A stretch of DNA of 64,000 bases from Paracyclopina nana (taxonomy: Eukaryota; Arthropoda; Copepoda; Cyclopoida; Cyclopettidae), in contig JAGUCH010000003.1 of NCBI GenBank assembly GCA_019096065.1, forward strand, positions 434,001 to 498,000, read 5' to 3'. The translations under genes and the position numbers were made by a program. The notes under the pieces are model-generated. The model had not been told where the DNA came from. It saw only the letters and a list, made by a program, of their open reading frames with translations, and searched no databases. Positions 47,801 to 58,868 of this stretch are shown in pieces (the stretch's first letter is position 1; the number at the start of each line of letters is the position of its first letter).

Positions 47801-50800
47801 TCAGCTCTTATTTTGGCACAAAACTTTCTTTGAAATATATCATCTACAGCTTCCAAAGCATAGTGCGCATTTTAGTATTTGTGTGCCGATTTTATAGTGA
47901 TTGTGTGCAGTTGTGTGCCAAAAATAGTTAGCTTTTAAAAATATAAGGAATCCTTAAATAGTGTTGCTTATTTAACAAAAAATGAAATTTTAAAAAGGTA
48001 CTTTCCAAAAATATCAGATATTAAATTGCTAAGTTATTACCTAAATTCGGGCAATAATTGCTAAGCTTGATTCAGCCAATTGCCACTCAATTTTTGCATT
48101 GCAGCCTAAAATTATTCTTGACAGATATCTTTATTTTTTTATGGTATGGAAGTTGTTCAAAAATGTTAATTTTCATCTCAAAACTTTTTAAAAGCCCAAC
48201 TCTTACAACAATAGGCACACAAAGACCAATGTTCAACAAAGATTCAGATTGCACCCCTGATCATTTTCTGAGTGGTCCCTTTAATGACCACTTTTTGACC
48301 AATCTGGTCAAGTTAAAAAGTAGTCACTTATTAAAAAATGTTCAGATTGATTCTCTGACCATTTTGTGAGAGGTTCCAAATATGACCACTTTTTGACCGC
48401 AATGGTCAGATCATAAAGTGGTTGATTTATTAGAAATGTTCAGATCGTTCATCTGACCAATTTGTGAATAGCCCCAAAGATGACCACTTTTTGATCACAG
48501 TGGTCAGATCACAAATTGGTCAATTTTAAAAATAATGTTCAGATTGTTCTACTGACCATCTTGTGAGTGGTACGTCCCTATGATGACCACTTTTTCAACA
48601 CAGTGGTGATGTGGTAATTGGTGGTGTACCACCAATATGGGCCATTGTGTTTCAGTTTTTGGCAGTGTTAGCCATACTGTATCAGAGTGGGATCATTGTG
48701 AGCCATGAATTTGTTGCATGAGGAAAACGCTCATAGCCAGGTCAACTTAAAAGTGACTTTTTGAAAATAATTATCATAAATAGAAAAAGTAGCAGATATA
48801 GAATTACGGTCACACACAAAATTTCAGCTATTAGTTGATGCTTGCCAGAGATATGGCAAAAATACTAAAAATGCTCATAGACAGGTCCCCTTAAGAGTCG
48901 TTTTTCGGAAAAAGGCATTAATATAGGATTATACACCTCTAGGCTGGAGGATAACACGAATTATTTTTTAGTGTCAAGTGACAGATCACGAGTGAGTGGA
49001 GCGAACGAGTGATTGTCACGCGACACTAAAAAATAATGAGTGTTATCCTCCAGCCTAGAGGTGTATAATCCTATTACTATTAGCTACCCCCAACATTTCA
49101 AGCAATACCTGAAAGTCAATTAAGAAGTGCTTTTCTTGCTCATTTTTTTGCAAGATAAGCCTTAAATTTTAGGGTTCGCTTTATTGCAAACAGCTCATCA
49201 AAGTTGACCCAGCGGTCTAGCTTGCACCGGCCGCGCTAGCTAGTAGCTGCTGCACACAACAAGCGTGAGCTCATCGAAGCTGACCAAGCAGTCTAGCCTT
49301 CAACATGTTGCCGTTGCTTCTAGCAGCCATGCCGCGCCGGCTCGTTTGGCCATGCACTGCGGATCAAAAAGCCGATTTTACGCGCACGAGAAATTACGTC
49401 AAATCGCTGATTTCCGATTTTAGCACCCATTTTCAGTTTCTTATTTGTATGACTTCTTGGCTATCTAAAGAGCACAAATTAATGTTCACTGACCGATAAA
49501 GATTCAAATTTGGTGAATGAAACAGGAATTTTTGGCCAAAAGTTGATTTTGGCGTCCCGGGTGCCAGGATGGAATATTTTTAGCTTACCGCCAATAAGAA
49601 AAGGGTGCTACGTTGATTTCGCGACTTTTTTCCGTGCGGTTGAAATCGGCAAATAAACCCACTGCACTGTGACATGTTTTTAAGCGCTTGCTCCTAATCA
49701 ATTTTCATAACAAATTAGTGGCTTAGGGGTAGAGCGTCGGCGCGCTACCTGGGTGACCACAGTTCGATTCTTGCTGCCACCTTCCTTTTTTTCTATGATA
49801 TTTAAATAAGATAGATGGCGCAAAGATCACGTGAGGCATAATGATCATTATCTACGTGTAAATGCATAATGTTCATTATCCTCCTCTACATCAAACAACA
49901 ATGAAAAATCATGGAAATTATATGGTCGGAGCTTATGTACTGCTCAGCCGTCTCAGCTAATAGTAATAGAAATTATAGCCCTAGCATAATTAGGGTCACA
50001 TGCAAAAATTCAGATCATTTGGTTGCCTGGGAGCAGAAAAAATGGAAGTCTGTCATTTGGCGGAAAATCGAAAAATGGCGCTAATAAAGATCATGAGCAA
50101 TGAGAAGAGGAATGTACGTACCAAATTCAAGTTGCCTGCTCAACATGTGAGCTCCACAGTAACCCTAATAGTCAGAATGTTTCCATCCCCTTTTAATGTT
50201 TTTTTAATAATTTTGTGGATGATGTGTGCCATGTGGGTATTTTGGGGCGATTGTGGACATTGTGTGCCTTTTAGTAGGACCTATATACTTTATCTTCCAA
50301 TAAGATTTGTTACTTGTTTTTTTTTGCTGTCAAATTTGGCTAATTAATTTTCAAAGTGCTTGTTTTTCGCAGCCAAAAACTTCTTCAGCAACTTTTTGAG
50401 AATTTGCACTAGAAGGAACTATTAGTTGGTTAGAAAAGTTAGTTAAGGAGTATTTTTTTCTAGTGGCAAGCCACTCTAAACAGCCCTGGCTTGGAAGACA
50501 AGCTTCATTGGGATCACGCTCTCTTCCTGACTGGCCTGGACCTCAAATCACTCACAAAAGACGGCATCTACTCGAATAAGATTGTCGGACTCGCACCAGT
50601 ATCTGGCATGTGCGAAACCCAATCCTCGTGTACTGTCAGTGAAGGAAGCCATTTTGAGAGCATTTTTGTCATTGCCCACGAGTTGGGCCACAGCCTGGGC
50701 ATGAAACATGATGGGAGAAATGACTTGAACGAGTGCGACCCTGGTGGTTACCTAATGTCTCCCACTTTGGGAAATGGAAAAAACTCGTGGTCAGCTTGCA

Positions 50801-53800
50801 GCAGAAAGTACCTCAGTGAATTTCTCAAGTAATCATTGATTTAAAGTTATTCTAAATATTGACAAGTTGACCATTGCATATCTTACTTAGGAGCTCACAA
50901 TCTGACTGCCTTTCATCATCTTCAAGTAGCATGAGTGGAATTGGAACAAGTGGGTATAAAACTGGGTTACCTGGGGAAGTATTCGATGCTGACACCCAGT
51001 GCAAGCTTCAATTTGGTCCCAATAGTCGTCATTCAAAGTTTCAAAGTGGCCAGCACATTTGCACTGATCTCCACTGTATCAAGGATCATTACACATGGGC
51101 ATCACACTCTGCTCTTGAAGGAACAGATTGTGGCCTTGGCAAGGTACTTCAACTGAAATCACAAAATGCTGCACATATAAGATAATAGAGGGCTTTTTCA
51201 GTGGTGCAGAAGGGGAGTTTGTGCAAGGAAAGACAAAGTGAGCCATGATCATTTGGAAGACCTACTTGCATCTGTAGGACCAGCAACATTAATTGTACCA
51301 AAGAAAATTGATGGCCAGTGGTCATCCTGGTCAGATTATTCCAATTGCTCTTGCCAATCATGGCCAGGTATTGTGGGCCTCAAAAAGGCCATCAGAAAGT
51401 GTGACAACCCTCCACCCCAAAATGGAGGTCATTCCTGCACTGGCCATGCAGAAAAATTCATTTTGTGCACAGATAGCAGTGATTGCAGTAATGATGCAAG
51501 TGCTAATGATAATGTAGAGAAAACTTGCCACCAGGCCAGCTTAATAGACCCAGACATTTTGCCATTCGGTGATGCGCAAAATACTTCCTCTTGCCAAATT
51601 CACTGCTTCAAGGCCGGTCCAGATGGTGGATCTGTTTCAAATCCTCAGTGGCTTTTCCCTGATGGAACAAAGTGCAAGGATGATGGTCAGCACTTTTGCG
51701 TCAGAGGGCAATGTCAGGTACATATACATAATATCATGAATTTTTCATGTGCATGTGTTACATTTGTTGTGTGAAACAGAGATTTACGTGTGATTCGAGG
51801 AGTGAATTCAGGGTAGCAAGCGCTAAATGTCAAGAGAGGACCCAAAGGCATGCTGTATGGACACATTGGAAGATTTTGACAGGGTGCACCAATCCATGCT
51901 TGTCTCCAGGAGCTGGTCTCAGGCTGGTGACACGTGAGTGTTTGACATCCAAATGTCAGGGGTTGCAGCATTCGGTGCAATTATGCACGGAAAGAACCGC
52001 AGCCTCAAGTTTCCATTGCCAAAATGTGAAGACACCACAGCAATATGCATCTGATGTGTGCTCTAAATATGCAGTAAGCCATTTAATAAGTACCATTAAA
52101 AAAAGTTGGGTCATTTACCTGTTATAGTTATTTATTTCCAGCTGGGGCACGTAAAGTAGGGTCATTACATAGCTGAGCGAGGATTTTAAAATGGGAAAAC
52201 TCGAATACAACTTTACTAGCCCGAGCCTGCGAGGGCTGTAATTGTACGAGTGTTTTTCTATTTTAAAATCCGAGGTCAGTTATTTAATGACCCTACTTTA
52301 CGTGCCCCAGCTCAAAATATACAATTTTATATTCTGTAATACGATTTTTGAGTGTTTTAATGAAGTTACCGGGCTGCCCCGTGCCCTAGAAAATACTGCT
52401 CGGTTTTTAGTTGCTATGTATCACTGGCTCTCATGAGCTAGCATCCAGTGGTTTGGGAGCAACATAAAATAGACTTTTAAAATTAACAATTTTAGAGGTG
52501 CACCCATGGCACAATGGTTAGAGCGCTTGGCTCTTGATTTAGCAGTCTAGGGTTCAAACCCCAGTCATTCCATAACTTTTTGTATTTCTTTATCTGACTT
52601 AAATTATGATATAAATGGTATAAATTATAGCCAAATTTGACAGCAAAAAAAAAAACAAGTAAAAAATCTTTTTGGAAGATAAATAATGTGGGTCCTACTA
52701 AAAGGCACACAATGTCCACAATCGCCCCAAAATACCCACATGGCACACATCATCCACACATAGCATGCAATTTTCATGGTGTTTCCATAGCTCAGTGGTT
52801 AGAGTATTGGAATGCTGATCCAACTGTCTGAGGTTCGAATCTAGGATGATTCTCTCTTTTTTCTAACTTCTTTGGAATTTGGATAAGTTCCATAAAATTT
52901 GAGGGGCATTAAATTGCTTAAAATCCCTCAAATTTGATTCCAGGGCCATTAAGTATTTAATATCCCTCAAATTGCTTAGAAAGAACTGTGATATAAAAGA
53001 GCTGAGTCGGATCGGTAAACTGAATTATAACACGAGGAAATCGTATTACAATATATATAAAACAGATAAAAACATACCACAAAAAGGCACCCTCTACATT
53101 ATGGCAAATTTTCTAACTATACGGGTAATGTGTCATGCCAACAAAAAAAGAAGGATTATGTGGGGGGCGCTTTTAAAAGTAAACTAGTAGGAGACCTGGA
53201 GATAATCCAGCGCAGCTTTTCAATCCAAATCCAACATTTCAATGATTAATTGTAATAATTTGTTTGTGTAGGGGGATAGGCTTTCAGGAAAAGGCATCCA
53301 GCTTAATGCAATATCCGAGGATCCTGACCGAGCTTGCAAGGTATCCTGCCAAGATGCCAATATTGATTATCGGTATGTGATTGGGATTAAGGGAAGGCAG
53401 TAGCAACTTGCAGATTATGCTTTTCAGGTTTTATGTGGTTTCCAGTAAAGATGGCTGGTTTCCTTCAGGTACAACTTGCTCCTCCAATGCATTTTGCGTC
53501 ATGGGTAAATGTTTGGTGTTTGGCGAGGATCTCACACCTAAGTACGACCTCACAGGGGAGGAGATGATGGGCCTCAAAAACCTCATGGTGAGGCCAAGAT
53601 CGTTAAGGTTTAAAAGAGAATTATGGGTTGAGCCTCCTCAACGTGTTGCCATTGGGGAAAGGCACCTGCAAGACCTCGTGTCCCAAATCAATGCAACACA
53701 CTTTGCCAATTTAAGATCCATTTCTAAAGACGTGGCCTCAGTCAGTGAAATTGCTTTCCATGAACCAATTGATGTCCATGATACCATTCCCACAGCTGAT

Positions 53801-53890
53801 TTTGAAATTAGCTCGTCCATTACAGTAAATGTAGATGCTTATTTCATACAATTATTGTTACCGCCTTTACTATTATTGCAATGTGCTTAA
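44841..53890 (+). CDS. ADAMTS-type zinc metalloprotease (5' end uncertain)
   Basis: Nine exons keep frame: 44841-45073, 45148-45271, 45340-45954, 50464-50828, 50891-51143, 51202-51717, 51780-52073, 53272-53372 and 53428-53890, giving 987 residues. The prodomain holds TTLSLEALGQRIQLALSPSH and a Cys-switch-like LNVCHGIEG. The reprolysin catalytic domain starts near ELAIFVDRDLFLGLQETF. The zinc site is AHELGHSLGMKHDG (residues 396-407, Glu397 catalytic) and YLMSPTLGNG fits the Met-turn. A Cys-rich/disintegrin-like part and a TSP1 repeat (IDGQWSSWSDYSNCSCQSWP) follow, then a degenerate second TSP1. The last 15 residues are very hydrophobic (LLLPPLLLLQC), suggesting a GPI-anchor signal or membrane end. 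Such enzymes cut extracellular-matrix proteoglycans. No signal peptide is seen: the first exon shown starts at an ATG preceded in frame by a stop, so an upstream exon is probably missing. Confidence 0.85.
46196..46530. repeat. 12-bp GTGGTCACTAMA minisatellite
   Basis: About 27 tandem copies of gtggtcactaaa or gtggtcactaca, alternating in the middle, with occasional gtggtcacaaaa units at the edges. The unit length is a multiple of three with no stop in several frames, so long Val-Thr-Thr/Lys reading frames open on both strands; these are not genes. It lies in the 4.5-kb ADAMTS intron. Confidence 0.95.
46950..47407. repeat. large foldback element with ~206-bp arms
   Basis: 46950-47155 and 47201-47407 are near-perfect reverse complements around a loop of about 45 bases. 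The tips read ttttactaactgtaaccggt and its inverse. Arms contain a CRE-like gtgacgtcac and actcgcgagt. It has no coding capacity, as in non-autonomous foldback or MITE elements. Clear target-site duplications were not identified. It lies in the ADAMTS intron. Confidence 0.92.
48240..48620. repeat. ~110-bp tandem repeat, about 3.5 copies
   Basis: Successive units carry atgaccactttttgacc, then a tggtca segment, aaatgttcagatygttc, and ctgaccatyttgtgag. The units drift by roughly 15-25 percent by eye. Each contains tgacca and tggtca in inverted order, the same hexamer that makes up the 46196 minisatellite. Confidence 0.8.
48923..49074. repeat. foldback element, 53-bp arms
   Basis: 48923-48975 (ataggattatacacctctag onward, ending ttttttagtgtc) and 49022-49074 are reverse complements with few mismatches around a 46-base loop. 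A half copy of the arm occurs at 22989-23026 in the UBR intron. Confidence 0.88.
49717..49781 (+). repeat. tRNA-like repeat fragment
   Basis: gtggcttaggggtagagc resembles a D arm with A box, and cagttcgattcttgc resembles a T arm with B box. The acceptor and T stems do not pair properly, so it is a tRNA-derived repeat rather than a tRNA gene. Confidence 0.5.
52141..52312. repeat. foldback element, ~64-bp arms
   Basis: The left arm gctggggcacgtaaagtagg, gtcatta and aggattttaaaat is mirrored on the right by ttttaaaatcc, taatgac and cctactttacgtgccccagc. Some internal mismatches occur. Solo or decayed arms of the same family lie at 25292-25341 and 13605-13690. It is in the ADAMTS intron between exons 7 and 8. 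Confidence 0.88.
52420..52568 (+). repeat. tRNA-derived SINE-like element, copy 2
   Basis: Plus-strand counterpart of 24930-25060. It has tcactggctctcatgagcta, gcatccagtggtttggg, then the tRNA-like body caatggttagagcgcttggc, cttgatttagcagtctaggg and a B box gggttcaaacccc. The match holds from the leader through the body, so this is a mobile family. Confidence 0.75.
52781..52852 (+). repeat. second tRNA-like repeat
   Basis: ccatagctcagtggttagag (A box) and gaggttcgaatct (B box) are correctly spaced for a tRNA of 72 bases. Acceptor and T stems fail to pair, so it looks like a tRNA pseudogene or another SINE head. It sits some 210 bases after the previous element. Confidence 0.55.
53007..53061 (-). 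repeat. dispersed repeat flank fragment
   Basis: cggatcggtaaactgaatta then taacacgaggaaatcg and tattacaatata is the reverse complement of 24875-24922. It marks another end of the same repeat family. Confidence 0.65.
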
Positions 53891-54739
53891 GCTTGGATTT
53901 TTTTATATCGAGTAAAAATGTCAATGCAAATACAAGTACAATAAAGAGAAATAAACTTGTTTTTTAGTTACATGATTGCTGTTATGGAGAAAATCTTCAA
54001 ATGTTGACTAGTCACATAAGATCTTTTAATATCAGGTCATTTATTGGACATTTTCTCATCTCACTGAATGCAAAAGCACATACAAGGCTTATTGACGATA
54101 TGTTCATCTTCAAATAATGGTAGCATGACAACCCTAATTGGTGATGACACAAATCCGGCTATAAAAGCTCAAAAATATCAACTCTTCAATTTGCAAAAGC
54201 ACTAACAAAAATTTCGAGGTACACCTTTTTCAAAAAAGGGAAGTTTTTAATGTCTCATAATGGTATATCAAATCTAAATGCTTTTATTCTAGCAGATATA
54301 GTATATATTTATGCATGCAAAGATACAAATCTGCAGATGATTCAGAAATATTTCTAACTGTGTGACTTTAACATGAAATTGTGAACAAGAAGCGTCTTAT
54401 AAATTGCGTAGGCATCACAGCACTGCACTGAAGAAAAAGATAAAAATGTAAATGAATTACGGACTGATTAACAAATTATTATTTTTTTTTTTTTTTTGCT
54501 AAATGTAGGGTGGTTAAATGGGTAGACCTTACTATAAAATATTCGCTTTTCTAAATAAAACTTGTGACCAATTTTAGAAAGCCATTAGGAAAAGTGGATC
54601 TGGTAACATTTTTAGCTCTTCACCGAGGCTCAAGAGGGCTGACCTCTAAAATGGTCGATATTGACTCAAAAACGCCACATTTACCTTATTCGCTCATACT
54701 CAAAGATGGCAGTGATGGTTTTGTTGACAAAACTCTCGA
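53891..54739. other. spacer between ADAMTS-type and E1-like genes
   Basis: Two AATAAA signals (53940 and 53950) end the ADAMTS-type gene. The rest is AT-rich with a T16-18 run near 54482. Two short upstream ATG frames (54659 and 54706) precede the E1-like start and overlap it; they could be upstream ORFs. Confidence 0.5.
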
Positions 54740-57264
54740 ATGAGAGCAAAACCAAAGAGAAATCATCTGCAGAGGAGTATGAATTGGAACTCCTTAGCAA
54801 CATCAAGTGGTAAAAAGAGAAAAATCGATTGCCTCCCTTCGCCAACCATGAAAGTCATCATCGTTTGCTCCAAAATTGACGAGGGTTGTTGCAGCCAAGT
54901 CAAAAGTGGTCTTCAAGCAACAATTCCAAATGTTCAAGTTGAAGTAACTGACAAGGTAGCCAATGACATCGGTGATGTCATCTCAATAGTGGCATTCCAG
55001 CTTAATGAGCAGGTAATGGCTGTCTCAATAAATGCATTTCTATGGAGAAAAAAAGTTCCTTTTCAAGGATGCTGAGAAGGTCAACTCTGAATGCAGAGCT
55101 GCTGGAGTGAATTTCTTTTGGGCTGGATTTGACAGCCCCTCTCAGACCATCTCTGTGTTCTGTGATCCAAATCCTGGTCTGGCCAAAGATTTCCAAGGGG
55201 AAAATAGCAGAGGTGACAATGATCTGCTCGTCACTGAAGCTGTCACCAGTCTTGCAGAATCCTCCTACAAGATCACCTGCTGTAAAAAGCATCATCTAGA
55301 AGCTGGCTCAAGTGTGGGTCTGTTTCATGGGGATAGCATCAGGATCGATGCTGCCAACATTCAAGTCACTGCTGACAAGGAGTTCATGGTCAGCGTGGAG
55401 GAAGAAATCGACTGTGATAAAAGTTACATCGTCAAGCTTTTGCTGAGGCCAAGAGACTCTTTGGTCTACGTGAGATATTTTTCTAATGCATTAAGGCAAG
55501 CTTCTATATTAGTTTTTTTGCTATTCCAGGAGACGTTTGCGGTGTCTAAAAAACCGATAGGTGTCGTGAAGCAGAAAGAGCTCCATTTGATCGACTCCAG
55601 AGCTATTGGGTAAAGAAGCCTCATTTTCATCTAGACTTTTAGACTGACCTTTGTTCTTCCCTTTAGGTTGGTGCATCAATTGATTGGTTGCGTAATGGGC
55701 TGTGAAATATGGTCAAGTATGGTTGAAAAGTCTCGACTTCCTCTTTCTCAATGGGTAACATCAGTTATTAGTAGAGTTGTTTAGCTTGCTTGCATCAATT
55801 TACCGTAGGTGACTGTTGAGCTATTGGAGAATGCAGCAAAGACCAAATGTGACCCTTTACAAAGTTTGGTTGTTCTTGGTGAGGACTCCGTGCTTACAAA
55901 CGCGATTTGCAGACAAATCAAGGCTTCTTTTCCTGGTAACCTGAACTCTCATTTCCCACATTTGAGCGTTGAAAATAATGTGTTCTTGCAGGAGTTCCCA
56001 TCAGTGTTCAAAGTCATCAAAAGTTTCTTGAAGAAAAGGACTTCAAGGCTGACCTCGTGATCTCAAGTGGAGCTGTGTACGAGTTCAGAAGGTGCGTTGG
56101 TAGCTGCCATCAAGTAGCATCATCTTTTGAAAATTCAATTTTTGGCATATTAGCAAAGTGGCTGAGGTATGCAAAGACCGTAGCATCAAGTTCATTGATG
56201 CAGGCACCGCTCATCAGCAAGGCCACATTCAAGCCATTTATCCGGATATCTCGGAGCTGTTTGATGCCATCATCGACTATGAAGACCTCAGTGACGAGGC
56301 ACCTCACTGTGTCATCAAGTCGTTTCCAACCAACTTGGATCACTGCATTCAGTGGGCTGTGAGGAAATGCAATTCGATGAAAAAGGAGCGTTCTCAAGAT
56401 CACAATTTTGAGCAGAGAGCCAAAGACAAGTTCACGAAATACTTCATCACCAAGCCCCTCAAGCTGCTGCATGACTTTCCTCCTGGGGATGATGGCAACT
56501 CCTCCTGGAAACCACCCAAAAGGCAGCCTCGAACCGATGTAGTGTTGGACATGGAAAACGAGCTGCATTGCTTATTCATCTCCTCGCTGTCACAGCTGTA
56601 CAAAGAGACTGCCAATCTCCTGGCTGAGGACGAGTTTGAAATATCTCGAGATCTGGAAAGTGATCTCATCTTGGCTTTGACGAAACTTAGAGCTTTCACC
56701 TATGGCATTCCCAATCTCGAGGCTGACAAGGACGTTTGCGCGAAAGCTCGCAAGGAGAAGAGATGCTCAGGCTCAATGGCTTCTTTGGTCGCTACTCTAG
56801 TCTCTTTGGAGGTGGCCAAAATTCAGATCGGATCGTCGCCACAAGATTGGTGGATTTCTGAGAGGTCCGGATTTTCGATAGTTGGCTCTCGTAGCTGTCC
56901 ACGTGTGAGAACTGTGGGCAAATTGACGCTGACAAGCTGGGAAAATGTGGAGGTGGCAGGGGATTCCAGTTGGACGATTCAGACGTTTCTCGACCATATG
57001 GAGAGCAATGTTGGGCTTGTGGTCAACATGATCACTCAGAGCAGTAAAATGATCTACGTCAAGGCATTGCCAACCCATGCCAACAAGAAGAAAAAGACGT
57101 AAGCCGTATTTTGAAACATTCATTGATCCTGATCACACTACTGTTATACTTATAGGCTGGTTTCATTGCTGAGCTTTGATGCGAACGATACGAGCATCGT
57201 CAAAATTGCAGTGGACGGAGTGGATGATTTGGTCGCAGTGCATTTAGCAATTTGCAAAAAATAA
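54740..57264 (+). CDS. Divergent, shortened ubiquitin-activating enzyme E1-like protein
   Basis: Eight exons keep frame: 54740-55012, 55068-55469, 55530-55609, 55667-55754, 55809-55935, 55992-56091, 56154-57098 and 57156-57264, giving 707 residues against about 1050 for UBA1. The start carries an NLS-like KKRKIDCLPSP as in UBA1. Residues about 37-130 fit the inactive adenylation half (VNSECRAAGVNFFWAGF against UBA1 CHNRGIKLVVADT), followed by the first catalytic half-domain region. Residues 400-425 (EAPHCVIKSFPTNLDHCIQW) align with the UBA1 active site PICTLKNFPNAIEHTLQW, placing Cys409 at the catalytic cysteine. LKLLHDFPPGDDG and WKPPKRQP match LLHNFPP and WSGPKRCP. The C-terminus has the ubiquitin-fold domain (SSWTIQTFLDHMESNVGLVV). 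The active adenylation domain is reduced: SLVVLGEDSVLTNAICRQI stands where GxGxxG should be, and the SNLNRQF segment is missing. Probably a pseudo-E1 or a specialised E1; function unknown. Confidence 0.8.
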
Positions 57265-58868
57265 CACGTTTTGCACCTTCTTGATGTGTCATAATGAAGG
57301 TGGAGAAGAGTGGAACTAATAATTAGGCGTCTTGTTGTTCACATTGACTTGGCAAAGGACCTAACCCAAACTACTTACAACACCTAAGAATTATATATTT
57401 TCTGAAAGCTTGTGTCCTACGGGTTCATTTGGCGATAAGATAAAAATCTTGGCCTATCGCTTCCATTAACATAATAATTTTAAAAAACTTTTAGCGCAAT
57501 AACGGTTCATTTTTTAGGGATAGTTAGATTCTATGACCCCCACTAAAATTCAAAAATAAAACTTAAGTTACTTCATAGTAAAATCGCTAGGATGAACTGA
57601 AACGGAGATATAGCCATGCTAATAGTCGTTTACTACCAACTTGATTAATTTTGAAAAGTAAGTTTGGGAGCAAACATCTCAACTTGAGTGCATTTTACAG
57701 GCTTTTTTATGAAATAAAAAAAGTTTGATCTTTTTTCAGAGGGGGTCATTGCTATATTGGTAATCTCAAAAAATAATAAACAGAAGGTGCGCTAGACGTT
57801 TTTGAAAATTTCATGTTATGGGAAGCCATAGGCCAGGATTTTTAAATTACTACCAAATGAACCCTAAGAACATGAGCTTTCAGAAAATGCATATTTTTTG
57901 GGTGTTTTAAAGAGTTTGGGTAAGGACCTTCTTCAAGTCAATGTGTGTTGCAAGTGATTTTTCAACCAGGTCTGAACTTTCCTCGTTACGAACTTCAACG
58001 AAAGAATGCACACTCGCGGGGGGAAATCCAAAGAGGTTAAAACAATGCTGCTTTTTTCCTCCTGGACGGCCCCAAGTGACAAGAGTCATGCAGTCGCCGG
58101 CCAGAAAGCACTTTTCAGATGTTTCCAGGCAAAGCAGGTCTTGCAGCAGTTCATTCATTCAAATATATGGCCAATTAGGGCAGTTTTTACTGTGGATAAA
58201 GCTAGTGCCATCATTGCAGAAAGGGAATCCTTTATTGGAAATAAGGTGTGTGCATGACGTCCGAATAAATGTGCTCGAGTTGCCCATTTTCGGTCTTGTC
58301 ATTCTTTCCAAAATAGAGCAAGTGTCCATGCGCGTTGGGATGTCTTTCAGCTCTACCTGAAGCTGATTTTAGCCCACATGTATATGTAGCTCAAAGTAGC
58401 AGATGAGCCGAGCCCGAGAGAGAAAGCCGAGGTTTTGCTCATAGCTTCTTGGCTAGCTGTGAGGCTGCTGCAGTAGCAGCCTGTGCTACTCTACAATTTC
58501 AGGTTGTTTTCACTGTGCAAAAAATGCCTCTGATTGCCATCGTTTTGTGCTTGCATTAAAAAGCAAGAATCTGCAGTGATTTCCTAGTTTGTGCACACTC
58601 GTCCAAGGGGCATTGAAAAGAGGTAAGTTGAAATGAGTCTCACTGTGAAATTCGAGCACACTTGTCACCTTCCCTTGAGCATCATTTTCCAGGTCAAATC
58701 CTATATAATAATTATATAATTGCTAAGATATATAAATAGAATATGATGTGTTCTAAGTGATCCGGTCCACTCAAGCCTTGATGACCCTTGCAAAAAAGAG
58801 CTTTTTGCGCAAGTGAGCTATGCTTTCTTATTGATAGGGTTTTGCATATCAACTTGGGCCAGCAAGAA
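57265..58868. other. spacer between E1-like and F-box/LRR genes
   Basis: AT-rich. An open stretch at 57907-58360 is readable on both strands (minus: ETSEKCFLAGDCMTLVTWG and a Gly/Lys-rich end). It could be a decayed coding fragment, but I recognise no family and call no gene. A splice-acceptor-like ttgatag at 58833-58839 may start the exon that contains the F-box gene's ATG. Confidence 0.4.

Noticed and set aside
49717-52852. tRNA genes at 49717 and 52781
   Set aside because: A and B box-like segments are present but acceptor and T stems do not pair, so these are repeats rather than functional tRNAs.
57907-58360. Open frames on both strands that look slightly protein-like
   Set aside because: No family recognised, no splice partners, and the frames overlap each other. 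Left as unexplained spacer.
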